Origin: Liquidambar formosana
Lineage: Eukaryota > Streptophyta > Magnoliopsida > Saxifragales > Altingiaceae
Assembly: GCA_039720395.1 (NCBI GenBank)
Contig: CM077823.1
Span: 31,144,371-31,208,370, forward strand
Direction: 5' to 3'
DNA: 64,000 nucleotides
The position numbers and the translations under genes are program-made. Below are positions 25,359 through 37,400 of this stretch, piece after piece (the first letter of the stretch is position 1; each line of letters begins with the position of its first letter). The notes under the pieces are model-generated. The model was not told where the DNA came from and ran no database searches. It saw only the letters and a program-made list of their open reading frames with translations.

Positions 25359-26359
25359 ACGAGAAGGTAAATAGTTGTTTGGAAGTTTTTGGCCCTTTTT
25401 TACATATGTATTGACAAAAAAAATACAAACAGTAAAGTGCTAACGTTGTTTATGGATAATTCTGATTTGTTAGATACTAAAACACAACCCTTTGTTTATC
25501 TTAAAGCATTGCAACAAAATCAATTTACTGTTACTAGTGTGTTTGAATGGCAACAATATCAAATTGTACCAATTTGTTTATGCAATAGTATTACTTTACT
25601 ATTGGTAAGTTAGTTTGTGCAATAATATCACATTACTGTTGGTAGTTAGTTTGTGTAACAGTATCACTTTACTGTTGGTTTACTATTGTGTGTTTTGAAA
25701 ACATTATATAGACAATAGTACCAATTTACTATTGTGTTTTAAAAAATTTATACACGACATAGTAACAGAATATTATTGTCTTTGAAAAAATTAAAAAAAA
25801 AAAAAACTACAATAGCAGTCCCTAAAAAATGACAAGATCTGAAATCACAACCAAAGACACAAAAAGAAATAAGAAAAAAAAAATGGAGAGCAAATCTAGA
25901 GTTGGGAGATGAAAAGAAGAAGAAGAAGAAGAAGAAGAAGAAGAAGACGAAGAAGAAACAGAGGAAGAGCCGTCGTTAGAGAAGGTCTAGTCATGGCCTT
26001 GATGAACAACCGCTAGAGAAGAAAATATCGTCGACATTTCCAGATTTGGTTTTTCTTCTTCTTCTTCTTCTTCTTCTTCATTTTCAAATATGATTTTTCT
26101 TCATCTCTCTCCCCCCCTCTCTCTCTCTCTCTTTCCCTTCACCCCTCCCTTCTTCTTCTTCTACGTAAATGGATTTGGTTTGAAATTAACATACCCTGTA
26201 AATAAAAAAGAAAGTTAAAACAGGTATTTTTTTTAAAAAAAACATTTCCTTTTGCTTAAAGAATCTTTTAAAAAAGGGGTTTTGGAGTTTAAAAAAAAAA
26301 CTTATGATGGGTTTTTTGTTAAAAGCAGTCCCCTAATAGGGGTTATTGCTAATTTCCCC
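24952..26359. mobile_element. Mutator-type element private to copy 1
   Basis: Flanked by a 9-bp duplication TATTATAAA (24943-24951, 26360-26368). Copy 2 has one copy of the corresponding site near 43250 (TTTTATGATAAAATATTCC). Left end GGGAATTTTGG; right end inverse GGGGAAATTAGC. The interior contains CCATGGCTGCC, CTT/GAA triplet runs and a long GT run (about 25302-25357), with repeated short ACTATTG words at 25560-25760. Similar in style to the element in gene A intron 11. No transposase. Confidence 0.85.
25302..25357. repeat. (GT)n microsatellite
   Basis: An essentially uninterrupted GT run inside the Mutator-type element. Confidence 0.95.
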
Positions 26360-27019
26360 TATTATAAAATCTTCCTATTAATTTGTTTGAAATTTTTTTA
26401 AAGAAATTAAAAAAAAATATATGAAGAATTAGAATTTTTCAAAAGGGGAGATGGGGTATGCAGGTAGGAGCTTAAACATTAATTAACTATTAAATATGGA
26501 ATAGCATACAAAGAGCAAATCCCCTTAACCTCTAACAATAAAACCTAAGAGACTAGTTATAAAGAAAGATGGACTTATCAAGTCCCATTTAAAAGCTAGA
26601 AGCCTAGGCTGTGACTTACAAAATTAGTTGCATCCTAACTTTTTTATTAAATTTTGTTATTATTACAAATAGGGTATCTAAATTTTTTGACTGACTAATT
26701 TTTTGAATATAAGATTAACCACCACCTCCACAAGGTAATTCCATGGCCAGATTCAAGAGAGAATGAAAAATCAATTCCAAAATATTTCCCTTCTTAAGGC
26801 ACAAATACAAAGAATTACTAGTGCATCTTTTGAAGTAATTTTAATTAATCACGTTAACGTAATGTGATTTGATAAGCCATCGAATCTTGCTTCAAAATAG
26901 TTGATTGAAAAGAATAACTTACATAATAATGAAACCATTGGATCTTGTGAAATCCAATGCTTTAAGAATCATGTAAACCTAACTTGATTGTAAAACCCAT
27001 ATATACATATACATACATA

Positions 27020-27200
27020 TAGGATGATGATCAGGTAAGAAGGTGCTGGTATAACTTACGTCAACACCCGCATTAAGAGTTGTTCTTTATACATTAGTGA
27101 GATATGAGGTATATTGGACCAATGCAAGGGGTACAACCTCCAATGCATGGTGCTGATATAACTTATATCAACACATGCTGATGGAAACATAGCCGCATGC
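27020..27200. mobile_element. MITE with GATGATGATCAGGTAAG end (copy 1)
   Basis: Noncoding element with the internal words TATATTGGACCAATG, GGGGTAC and CCAATGCATGGTGCTG, and with inverted ends (GTGCTGGTATAA and TTATATCAACACATGCTGATG). Recurs at about 45148-45305 and, inverted, in gene D intron 10 (about 52571-52748). A related half-element follows at about 27225-27410. Confidence 0.65.
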
Positions 27201-27628
27201 ATATCTATATATATATACAGTCTAGGTTAGGTAAGAATGTGTTGATATAAGATAGTTATATCAACATTATGCATTGGAGGTTGTATATATCTTGTGCATT
27301 GGTTCAATATATCCCATAATCCACCAATACACAGGGTACAAGTGTACAAGCCCCGATATGAAAATTAATATGATTTATGTTAGCATGTTCTTACCTAATC
27401 ACCATCTTTTATATATATATGCGCTATTTGATCCAGTCTAAGTATTGCAATCACAAGTAACACTTGAAAACAAAGGCTTGGGAAAAGACTCCAAAAAAAA
27501 TAGCTTTTCTTATTTATTTATTTTTTCTTATTAGCAAAAAGAAATTTTATTAAGCGTAAATAATATAAAAAGTCACAATATTCGATACAAAACCACCCTA
27601 AAGATCAAACTACCTACCCAATAACTTA

Positions 27629-27662
27629 AGAATGAGTAATCAATTAGGAACAGAATGAGTAA
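27629..27662. other. Junction of the tandem segmental duplication
   Basis: Left of 27628 the sequence matches the end of copy 2 (about 46500-46513, CTACCCAATAACTTA against CTACTCAATAACCTA). From 27641 on it matches the start of copy 1 (5382 on, CAATTA.GAAC). Between them is a 12-bp filler, and AGAATGAGTAA occurs at 27629-27639 and again at 27652-27662, as in a templated end-joining insertion. Confidence 0.7.
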
Positions 27663-27943
27663 TTTTTTTTAAAAAATATTCACTTGTTATATGTGTTGCA
27701 AGACAATGGAACATCTAGCTAAAATTTAAAGAACCGCTTGTCCAAAAATGAAAATGGTTCAAAGGGAAACTCTTGTCTCTTCAGAGAAATCCAATAAAAG
27801 TGGACTACCAACAAACCTCCTATCAATTCTAAGGGTTAAAAATCCAAATTTGCCATTTCTCCGAGTTGTGTTTGCTTGAACCAAAATTGGTAATTGCAAA
27901 TATGATTTTTTGGTCCTCAAAAACAGTGGACCTCACTCATTAT

Positions 27944-27976
<33 letters not shown>

Positions 27977-28230
27977 AAGAAAACAGTGGACCTCACAAAA
28001 ATTGACTCTCAAATTGTTAATTGTAATTATAATTAAATGTCAAATATGGACTCATCATAAGGGCTAGGACCCACTATCAAAATTATACAGTTGAGGTTCA
28101 GTATAGGTATGTCCCATATTGACCGAAAAAAAAAAAAAAAAAAAAAAAAAAAGGAAGGAGGAGGATGGTAACTTAATATATAAGTAATGGGCTCACCTTA
28201 TGTGGGCTTAAGCCTTTATGCATGGGTTAT

Positions 28231-28628
28231 GGGAACGGCTATTGCAACCCCCCCATTTTTATCTCCCCACCCTTTTCTTTTTGGTTTTTAAAATTTCATG
28301 AAAAATATAGAAGGTTTCTACAAAAACCGACATTGTTCCACTGGAAAACATAATTTTGAATAACTTTGCAGAAGAAAATTTTTCTAAAATCTATTGTTTA
28401 GGTAGACTTTTTAGCAAAAAATGAAATAAATGCTATAAATGGCTAAAAAGTATATTTAAACGATAGATTTAGGAAAAACTTATTTCTACAAAGTTGTTCA
28501 AAATGATGTTTTCTAGTAGATTACGCTGTCGGTTTTCATAAAAACCTTTTATATTTTTCATAAAACCTTAAAAACCTAAAGGGTAGGGGGTGGGGTGATA
28601 AGAATGGGGGGTTGCAATAGCCGTTCCC
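28231..28628. mobile_element. Mutator-type foldback MITE
   Basis: Starts GGGAACGGCTATTGCAACCC and ends with its exact reverse complement, flanked by a perfect 9-bp duplication ATGGGTTAT (28222-28230, 28629-28637). The interior has the same inverted arms as the MITEs at 8392, 35477 and 59984. 398 bp. Confidence 0.95.
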
Positions 28629-28637
28629 ATGGGTTAT

Positions 28638-30530
28638 GGGTATGAGTTCCATACTATTCAGGCCCCTCTTTTTTCCAATCCATTACATGTTATTCGAATA
28701 AATGCTGATTCAGGTTTAGCAAACAAAACCTAGGATGAATGCATTAAAGTCCCACATATGAATGGTATTAATCATGCTGGGGATCGATGCAGATTATTTC
28801 CCTTTCATGGAGATCTCAGGTGATCTCCATGGCCAATGATCACCTAAGATCTCATTGTCTAATCAAACTCCATAGCTAAAGGTAGACTTTTTCATCTACA
28901 TTTAAATTTGGGGTTTAGGGCAGTAGCTCTGCGATCAGATTTGACTAATAATGGGGAATTGTATAGGTAAGAAGCTTATCAAATACGCTTTTTTTCCTAT
29001 TTCACTCTTCTCATTCCTCTCTCTCTCTCTCTCTCTCTCTCATCCAAGGCCACTACATACATCAGTCCTTTGATATGAAAGGGGTGAGCTAATATAAAGC
29101 ATTTCATGGTTAACGTCACATTCACAGTCCTAATCTTGCCTCCATTGTTGATCTTGAAGCTCTATGATGGTGCCAAAGTTGAAATCCACAGATCTAGAAG
29201 GTTTTTTTGTAAAGTTAGCTAGTTTATTGTCAAGTTAGCTAGTTTTTTTTTTTTTTTTTTTGGCAAAGTTAGCTAGATTTTTTGTAAAGTTAACTAGTTT
29301 TTTCGAGTTAATTCCAATCATATTCTACTTCTTCATCCTCTTTTTTGTGTTTTTCTTTTTTCCTTTTTTTCCTGTATTGTTGGTTGGATCTAATTTGTTT
29401 CTCACAAAAATGAAACTATTTTACTGGGGCGTAACTGTGCCTTATGAGGTTCATGAACTATGGGGCTTGGGTAAACGAATAAGAAGACAATGGGTAATTT
29501 AATCATGCATGTCAATATTGAAGTTCTATTAATTTGGACGAAGGGCGTCACTTGCCTGACCACTTCTACTGACGAAGTGGTCTTGTATAGCATCACTCTA
29601 GAACATATATGAACAAATAAGAATTTATTTGTATACAACGTACTATCAATTCATAACCTAAGAATTCAACAACAAATAACACAAAATTTTAAAATAGTCA
29701 TCTTGCCAAAAAAAAACCCTATTTTTTTCAAATAAACAAAGATACAAAAATGAATCATGATTTCAAGAATAATAATAGACATAATTTTTCCTTTTTTTTT
29801 TTTTTTTCCTTCCAATTTTCCCAAGGTTTATTCTTAAGAATCAAACTATGCCTAAAACCCTAATGGAATTATAAAAATTAAAAAAAAAAAAAAAGAATGG
29901 AGAGAGAGATTGAAGAATGAATAGCATATATATGTTCATCCGTACATACCTGCGATTGAGGGATGATTTCCTATCTTCCTTGGTGAGTGGTGACCCAAAA
30001 ATGATTGAATTGGACTATGGAAGCATTAGCATCGTAGAGTGAGTCTTCTGTGTAATTGTGACACGGCCACGTGGTGTCACGGACCAATAAAAATAAAATT
30101 AAGTGGGATTGTGAGACAAAAAATATATTGACAATGCATTTTTCTTTATCCACATTGACTTGTAACACTATATTAACTGTGTCACAATTACATACAAATT
30201 TTTCTTTAGCATCATAGCAGGGCCATGAAAAGTGAGGGACCGAATCTCTTCTCCAGGAGAAAGCCAGAAAGGTTTGACTGTCGGGAATGGTAAAGAAGCA
30301 AAAGCAAATAAAAAAGATGAGATGTGGGCCTATGGCTGTTTTTCCTGAAAAGCCCCTGTGCATAGCTACCTTCCTTTTTTAAATTGAGGTGGTTTTTTGG
30401 TAAAACGACGACAAGTGATCTGATTCTATAGAACGCAGAATTAAAAAATAAAAATAAAAAATAAATAAAAAGTGGGGGAGGCGGGGTAGGGGTGTCATGG
30501 CCCCCGCTGACTTAACTATGCTCCGCCTGT
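28638..30530. other. Sequence private to copy 2 upstream of gene C, no gene recognised
   Basis: It has no counterpart upstream of gene B, where 5780-5990 is only about 200 bp. It contains a CT microsatellite (29017-29041) and poly-T runs. The right edge, GGCCCCCGCTGACTTAAC..GCTCCGCCTGTG (30499-30532), looks like a hAT terminus. The short frames have no recognised domain. It brings new sequence to within about 330 bp of the gene C start codon. Confidence 0.5.
30051..30197. repeat. Small inverted-repeat element
   Basis: Perfect 14-bp terminal inverted repeat TGTAATTGTGACAC and GTGTCACAATTACA. Just outside on each side lies TTAGCATCGTAG (left, about 30027-30038) or TTAGCATCATAG (right, about 30207-30218), a possible older duplication. 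No coding capacity. Confidence 0.6.
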
Positions 30531-30776
30531 GTATTTGTCTTCTACTGTCCAGTTCAAGATCCTTGAAAATTAAGTACATGCATGCTATCTGCTTAATGTC
30601 TAAGTCCTCGATCTACCCTTCAAAACTACCAACAAGATTTATTGGTAATCTGTAAGCAAGACCAAACCTTCAACCTATTTTTTTTCCTCCCATCCATGGC
30701 ATTTGATCCATGCGCTGCATAAATTCAGCAGAAGGGATCGAAGAGCCCTTTTTTTTATTCTACTGCAATTTTTCTC

Positions 30777-30784
30777 TATTTATA
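30777..30784 (+). promoter_or_regulatory. Putative TATA box of gene C
   Basis: TATTTATA, 84 bp before the ATG. Gene B has TATATATA at the same place. The change weakens the match to consensus. Confidence 0.4.
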
Positions 30785-30860
30785 CTGCATTGTGGAAAAG
30801 GTGGCCACCAGCCCACCAGTATACCCTTACCTGATCAGCCAAATCTGAAGAAAAAAACAA

Positions 30861-31822
30861 ATGGTTTATCAAATTACAGCAGCTACTGTCAGTGCGATGT
30901 TATTGCGTGTATGTCTTCTATTTGTCCTGTCCAAGATTGTTGTGTCACAGTCAATCATCAAAACCTTACCGGGCTTTCCCGGGAAACTCCCATTCACACT
31001 TGAAACTGGGTGAGTACTCTCTTTCCTATACCTGTTTTATCTTAGGATACAGATGGAAGTAATTAATTAATTTTTCTGTGGATTTTTTTTTTTTTTTTTT
31101 TTGAATGGTGATTAGATACATTGGGGTTGGGGAATTGGATGATGTGCAGCTATTCTACTACTTCATTGAGTCGGAGGGTAGTCCGAGAGACGATGCTCTC
31201 ATGCTTTGGCTCACCGGCGGCCCTGGCTGTTCTGCCTTTTCCGGCCTCGTCTATGAAATTGGTATTGTTTTGTCTTTTTTCCCCCTTCTTTTCTCACCCT
31301 CAATACTTCATTTTGTAAAACAATCGTACATTAAGAAAAAAGGAAATAAAACACCCTTTTTCTCTTTCAATAATACAGCGACCTTCTAGTACTTTCGTTA
31401 CTTGGCAGAGGATTATTTGTGGCGTGGTTGACCTTTTTCTTAACCCTTTTGTACGTTGCTGCGGAGTGGTTGACTCGTTAGTGCGTGGACACTAGAATTA
31501 ACCACCCCACATGATCAGCCCGTGTGAATGTGAGTGACAGATGCACTGAGCTAATAATTTTTTATGTTAATTAACTGTATTTTTTCTTTTTTAGGAAGTC
31601 ACAACTCAAAACTATTTTAATTGGCAAAAAAAGAAAAAAGAAAAAAAGGGTTACAACTGTTTTTTTCAAACAAAAGTAACGCTATTCTAGATTGTGATCA
31701 GTGACAATTACGAAGGTCGTTTTTTCTTCATTTTTTTTCCCCTTCAAAGGGATTGGATTGAATTAAATTAGAAATACCTTAAGAAATGATGATTGGAAGA
31801 GTTTTCATTCTCTCTCTATCTG

Positions 31823-31856
<34 letters not shown>

Positions 31857-34420
31857 CTTGGGTAATAGTATGAAACAATCCGCAGACAATACCTTGCCCC
31901 CACCTCGTGACATTAGCAGTTTATCACAGTGCAATGGCAGCTTTGGCAATGGCCAGATCAGTTGAAAAGATAAATTGCTGGCCAATGTGACTTCTAAGCC
32001 CACATCCGACATCTTCACAAGTAAATAGGATATTTGCGATAAAGCAGGCTCAAATCTTGAATCAAGTTGATACCGAATAAATGCCTAACCTTATTTGTTT
32101 CCATTGCAGACATCATGAGATCGCACTGCAGGTTTGTGCCACATGAAAACAAAGTGATTTTTCTCTACAGAAATACCCTTGATATGCTTCTATTATACTA
32201 TTGTACGTGCAGGTCCATTGAAATTCGACTACACTAAGTCCAGTGAGAAATTACCAACGTTTTCGTTGAACCCATACTCATGGACAAAGGTGTGAGACTT
32301 AGGCCTCCTATATACTTTGGGGGTTTTTTTTATTTATTTATTTTTTTGAAATGTAATTTTTGAAATCAATTTATGGTAAGATCTCTATTTAATCGTGTTA
32401 TCAAAAAATGGTGACTCTTTCAGGTTGCAAACATAATATTTTTGGATTCACCCGTTGGCACCGGATTTTCATATGCAAACACTTCGAAAAGTTATAACAC
32501 CGGGGATAGGGTAGCAGCAGCAGATATCTATAAGTTTCTTAGGAAGGTGAGAGCAAAAACTCATGAAATATTAGGGGTAAATTACAAAAAATTTACCACC
32601 CTATTTTGGTGTAACGATTTCGGGAACGGCCTCTGCTACATTGCCTATCCTTGTAGGTGCTTCATATTTGACTCACTAGCAGTCCAGCACCATGATTATT
32701 TGTTTGTTTATTTTTGTTAGGCCATGGATTTTACCACACCATTCTTGCACATACTAGTTTAAGAACTAACACTACGAAAAATGGAACCTAATGTAAAAAT
32801 TTGTTTATTTTTTTGGGCTATGATGTAGTGGCTTATGAAACACCCCCAATTTCTCAAAAATCAACTCTACATTTCTGGCGATTCGTATTCAGGCATGATT
32901 GTTCCGATCGTGGTTCAAGAAATATCAGATGGTAATCTACATTCATGAAGACCAGCTTCTATGTTTGATTGATATACCCCCATTAACTTGGTAAAAAAAA
33001 AAAAAACAAGAAGTGGGTGATGACAAAGAGAAAGCTTTGGATGATATCATATATAAAAATGATATCTACTCCTAAGTAAATTAATATCTCATGATTCAAA
33101 ATTATCTTTTGATTTCCTCTCTGTCCTCAGCACCTGAATGGGACAAATAAAAACCAAGCTCTTCTACGTTGAGCTACTGCTCGCAAAGGCTTGGTATTTA
33201 TTAATTTATTTTAAATATTTCATCATAGGTAATGAAGTCGGACTTGAGCCACCAATGAATCTCCAGGTACATGTTCTCATTTTAGAACCCGAATCGCTCT
33301 ACTTGCTTTGACACCATGTTTGTTTGATTGGAATGGAATGGGTGAAAATGGAATTTGATTACATGTCCAAAATAATCTGGAATGGAATGAAATTGAAATA
33401 AACATTGTGAAATGAATATCATTATAATTCACTACTACTTTTTTATTCCATTCTTATTTAATTATCTTATTCAAACATGTTGTTTGGAATGAATTGGAAT
33501 GAGATTTTATTCCATCAATTCCATTCCAACCAAACAAACATGGTCTGAGTTCATTCCTATTCTTCCTCAAAGTCTTATGGGTTTGATCTTTGTAAATAAT
33601 GGTTGTATTTCTTATATATTCATTGAATTGAACTCAGGGATACGTGCTTGGCAACCCAGTAACAGATACCCATAACTGCCTGAATTTTAGAATTCCATTT
33701 GCTCATCGAGTGGCGCTTATATCAAATGAACTCTATGAGGTGATTCAGTACTCCCCGCCCCATTTTTCTGAGCCTTTAGCTTTCCCCACACTTAATTTGC
33801 CATTAGTCATATATAAAATCCAAATTTGGAAATATTTTTACCCTGCAATGACCCATTACAGTGAGTACTTTCTTGTTTCAAATATAAATATAAATTTGAA
33901 TTTTTTCAGTTAAACTAGACAAAAATTAAGTTGCAGAGTTCTCGGTTTTAATATCACATCACTTTTATTTTTACATATAACTTGAATCCATCGATTTTAT
34001 TTTTTATTTTTTTAATTCATTGGTCTTTTATAACAAAACAAAATTATTGACAAATTTGTAATGTTTCATGTATTTGAAGTCCACTAAAAGTAGTTGCAAT
34101 GGCGAGTATATAAATGTAGATCAAAGCAATGCAGTGTGTATAAAAAATCTTCAAGTTGTCATGGAGGTGAGTGAAATTTGAACACTTTTGAATTGGTTTT
34201 CACAAGACAAAGTTTTAATAGGCAATGAGATTAATGATTTACCATTTCAAATTTGTAGTGCATTAAGAAACTAGATCCCGCACAAATATTGGAACCGTTG
34301 TGTAGTACTTTGTCCCCAAAACCAAGTGGATTGGAATGGGACCGAAGCTTTCAAGAAGACAATTCCATAGATTTCCTTGTTTCACCTCCTCAACTTCATA
34401 AACTTTGGTGTCGGGTAAAC

Positions 34421-34455
<35 letters not shown>

Positions 34456-37400
34456 ACATTTTTTTTCTTGCTTAGCAAGGAGATGGCTTTTACTCTTTAA
34501 ATTTACAAACTTGTGAAATTCATTATCGAGCTTATTTCTTTTGTAGGAATATGATTATTTGTTCTCCTACATTTGGGCTAATGAAAAAACTGTCCAAAAT
34601 GCACTTCATATTCGAGAGGTATTTTAAGTCCAAAGTGTGATGTACATATAACAAGATCTAAATCTAAATTTTTTTTCTTGGGGAATTATAGATTGGTTCG
34701 GCTCCAGGTAAATAATTAGACATCAATTCAAGTGATTACTAACTTCATAATAAATTACTACTAACTTAACTACAAATAATTAACTACTAACTATAATTGT
34801 TTGATCATAGCCGAACTAATTATCTGTAATTCCCCCTTTTGTTTTTGTTTTTTTTTTTTAATTGGCAACATTTATATTTGTAATCAGGGAACAATAAAGG
34901 AATGGGTGAGATGCAATGAGACCTTATCTTACACATATGATTTCACGAATATTGTTGATTATCATCGAAACCTCATCAAGAAAGGCTATCGAGTTCTAGT
35001 TTACAGGTGACTTCTTACAACTCTTCTCTCTATTCTTCCCGTTTCGTATTAACTTTGTTTGAACAACCTGGGAAGAGTGACACCAGGGGTCAGCTATCAG
35101 TGACATATCCCCGATGACCACCACCAATTTTGGTCATTGTACCATAGAGGGTACAAAGACGTACCTTTTCCAAATCATTCACAAATAAACCTCCGAAAAG
35201 TGATCGACTTGGGAAATTACGAAGGAATTATATATATATATATTGCCAATTTTACTTCCAATAAAACACTTTAAGAATGTAACAAAACAAATTTTATTTT
35301 TGTGAAAAATTACAGTTTCACCCAGTAACTTCCACTCTAAAACAGTTGCACCATTTTATTTCGTTTTCAAATACTTTGACCTCCTCATGGTAGGGATGTA
35401 AAATGGGCTAGGCTGCCTTTCATGCAAGTTGGATTGGACTTGATTCGGCCTAGTCGGGTTTTAGTAGGATTTGATATTGCAACCCCTTCAAGTGATCTCT
35501 CCATCCCACTAATTTGAATTTTTTAAGATTTAAGAAAAATATAAAGGTTTTTATGAAAAATGGCATTGTAATCCACTCAAAAACATCATTTGGAACAATT
35601 TTGCAGAAGAAAGTTTTTCCAAAATCTATCATTTAAGAAGATTTCTTGGCCATTTATAGTATCTATTTCATTTTTGGCCAAAAAGTTTACTTAAATTATA
35701 AATTTTGAAAAAACTTTCTTTTACAAAGTTGTTCAAAATAATGTTTTTTAGTGAATTACGTGGTCACTTTTCATAAAAACCTTTTATAGGTTTTTAAAAC
35801 TTTTAAAAATTAAAATTAATGGGGTGGGGAAATCACTTGAAGGGGTTACAATATCCAGACCCATTTTAGTATTATTCGGGCCTAGGTTCGGCTAAAGAAA
35901 AAAACACCTAAGCTCGAGACCGGTCTGCAAGATTAAGACATGCTTCGAGCTAATGTTAGACCTCGGTCTAGGCTTAATTTGGGTTAACTTATTCTTTATG
36001 GTTTCTTTATTAAATGACATTTGAACTCTATAAATTTTATGTACGTAAAATATTTATAAATTCTAAAAACATTTGCAAATATTATATCAAGGTTTATATG
36101 GTTTAATAACTTTTATAATTTATAATAAAACATTTGCAAATGGTTCATTGGCTAAATTTTATCCATTCTATTAATTGAGAAATAAAAATAGAAAACATAA
36201 ATATAATCGTTAAGTGTTGTTTACTTGTTTGTTTCTAACATTTGTAAATTTTATTTCATTATTTTTTAAACTAATATGAATCTAACAATAAATATAACTC
36301 AAACAGTCATATAAAAATAGTACAATATTTACTATAAAATGCACTAACTTTGAGTTGGGCCATCGGGTTGGGCTGAGCTAAAGATCCCAAACCCAAGCCT
36401 ACCCACCTTTAAGATTGGGCTAGGACTAAGCCTAAACAAGCTCCAGATTAGGCTTAGCCCAATTTTTTCAAACTAGGCTAAGGCGAGCCATAGGCTGATG
36501 AGCCAGTTTTACACCCATTTTAAATTTGAAAAAAACGGTACATTACACTAACAGTTTGTTTTTTGATGGAAAATGGTTGTACATAACCCAATCCTAATAT
36601 TTTTAGAGCAATATTAAAGGATCAAACACGAGGGATCAAAGCATTTGAAAATAAACTTAGAGGGGGTGCAATGTATTTTCGAGTAAAAGTTAAGGGGGTA
36701 AAACTGTAATTTTCTCTTAACCCCTTTTAATATCAACAAATAGATATCAATGCTTCTCCTTGAACTAAAAAATCCAAGATCACTCAATCACTTAAAAAGT
36801 GTGGCAAATGCCCAAATTACCACCACGCCATTACTTATTCACCCCCTTTGTTTTTTTTTTTTTAGGCCTTAGGAGAAGCAAAATAAGTATTTTTAAGGTG
36901 CAAATAAGCTAATAGAGCAGCGGATGAATCGACTAATATTGAGCATTTTGTCTCTTTATGTTGCCTTTGGGATTCATTTCATTTTGGTAGTGTTTGAATG
37001 GACCCTCATGAAATGGTAGAGGAGTGATGACCCCATCCAAGGCGTATAAACTCTTTTATCCTCCAATGAATTTATTATGTTGCCGACAAAGAGATGCGAA
37101 TCAAAGGATGGCCTAGTAATGACTCATGTGATGCATATAATGCAAATAACCTTCATTCCATTTTACAACTAGAAACCCACTATTGCTAAATATTTAATTT
37201 TTTTTTTATAAAAAAAATGTTAAGAGTGAGTGTCTCATGTTTGAATTTTCCAATTTTGATTTTCTCACTAATGCAAAGTTTTTTCTCATTCCACAGTGGT
37301 GATCACGATATGGTTGTCCCATATTTGGATACACAATCATGGATAGGGTCTTTGAATTTGACTATTGCCGATGATTGGCAACCATGGTTCGTCGATGGTC

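Larger units (their letters stand above)
5382..27628. repeat. Tandem segmental duplication, copy 1 (contains gene B)
   Basis: Collinear with 27641-46513 over the 5' flank, the gene, introns and more than 6 kb of 3' flank once private insertions are removed. Anchors: 5400/27660, 6314/30861, 10228/37297, 11192/38230, 12050/40050, 21590/40055, 23277/40362, 26400/43270, 27022/45148, 27413/46130. Private to copy 1: hAT fragment 7021, retroelement 12055-21585, probable solo LTR 21786-23164 and Mutator element 24952-26359. Confidence 0.9.

Noticed and set aside
30710..30860. Longer open frame upstream of gene C suggesting an earlier start
   Set aside because: That frame is not the SCPL frame. The conserved protein begins at the ATG at 30861, as in gene B at 6314.
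31105..31115. ATG just before exon 2 of gene C (and 6548 in gene B) as a gene start
   Set aside because: It lies in intron 1 before the AG acceptor; exon 1 with the signal peptide is clearly present upstream.
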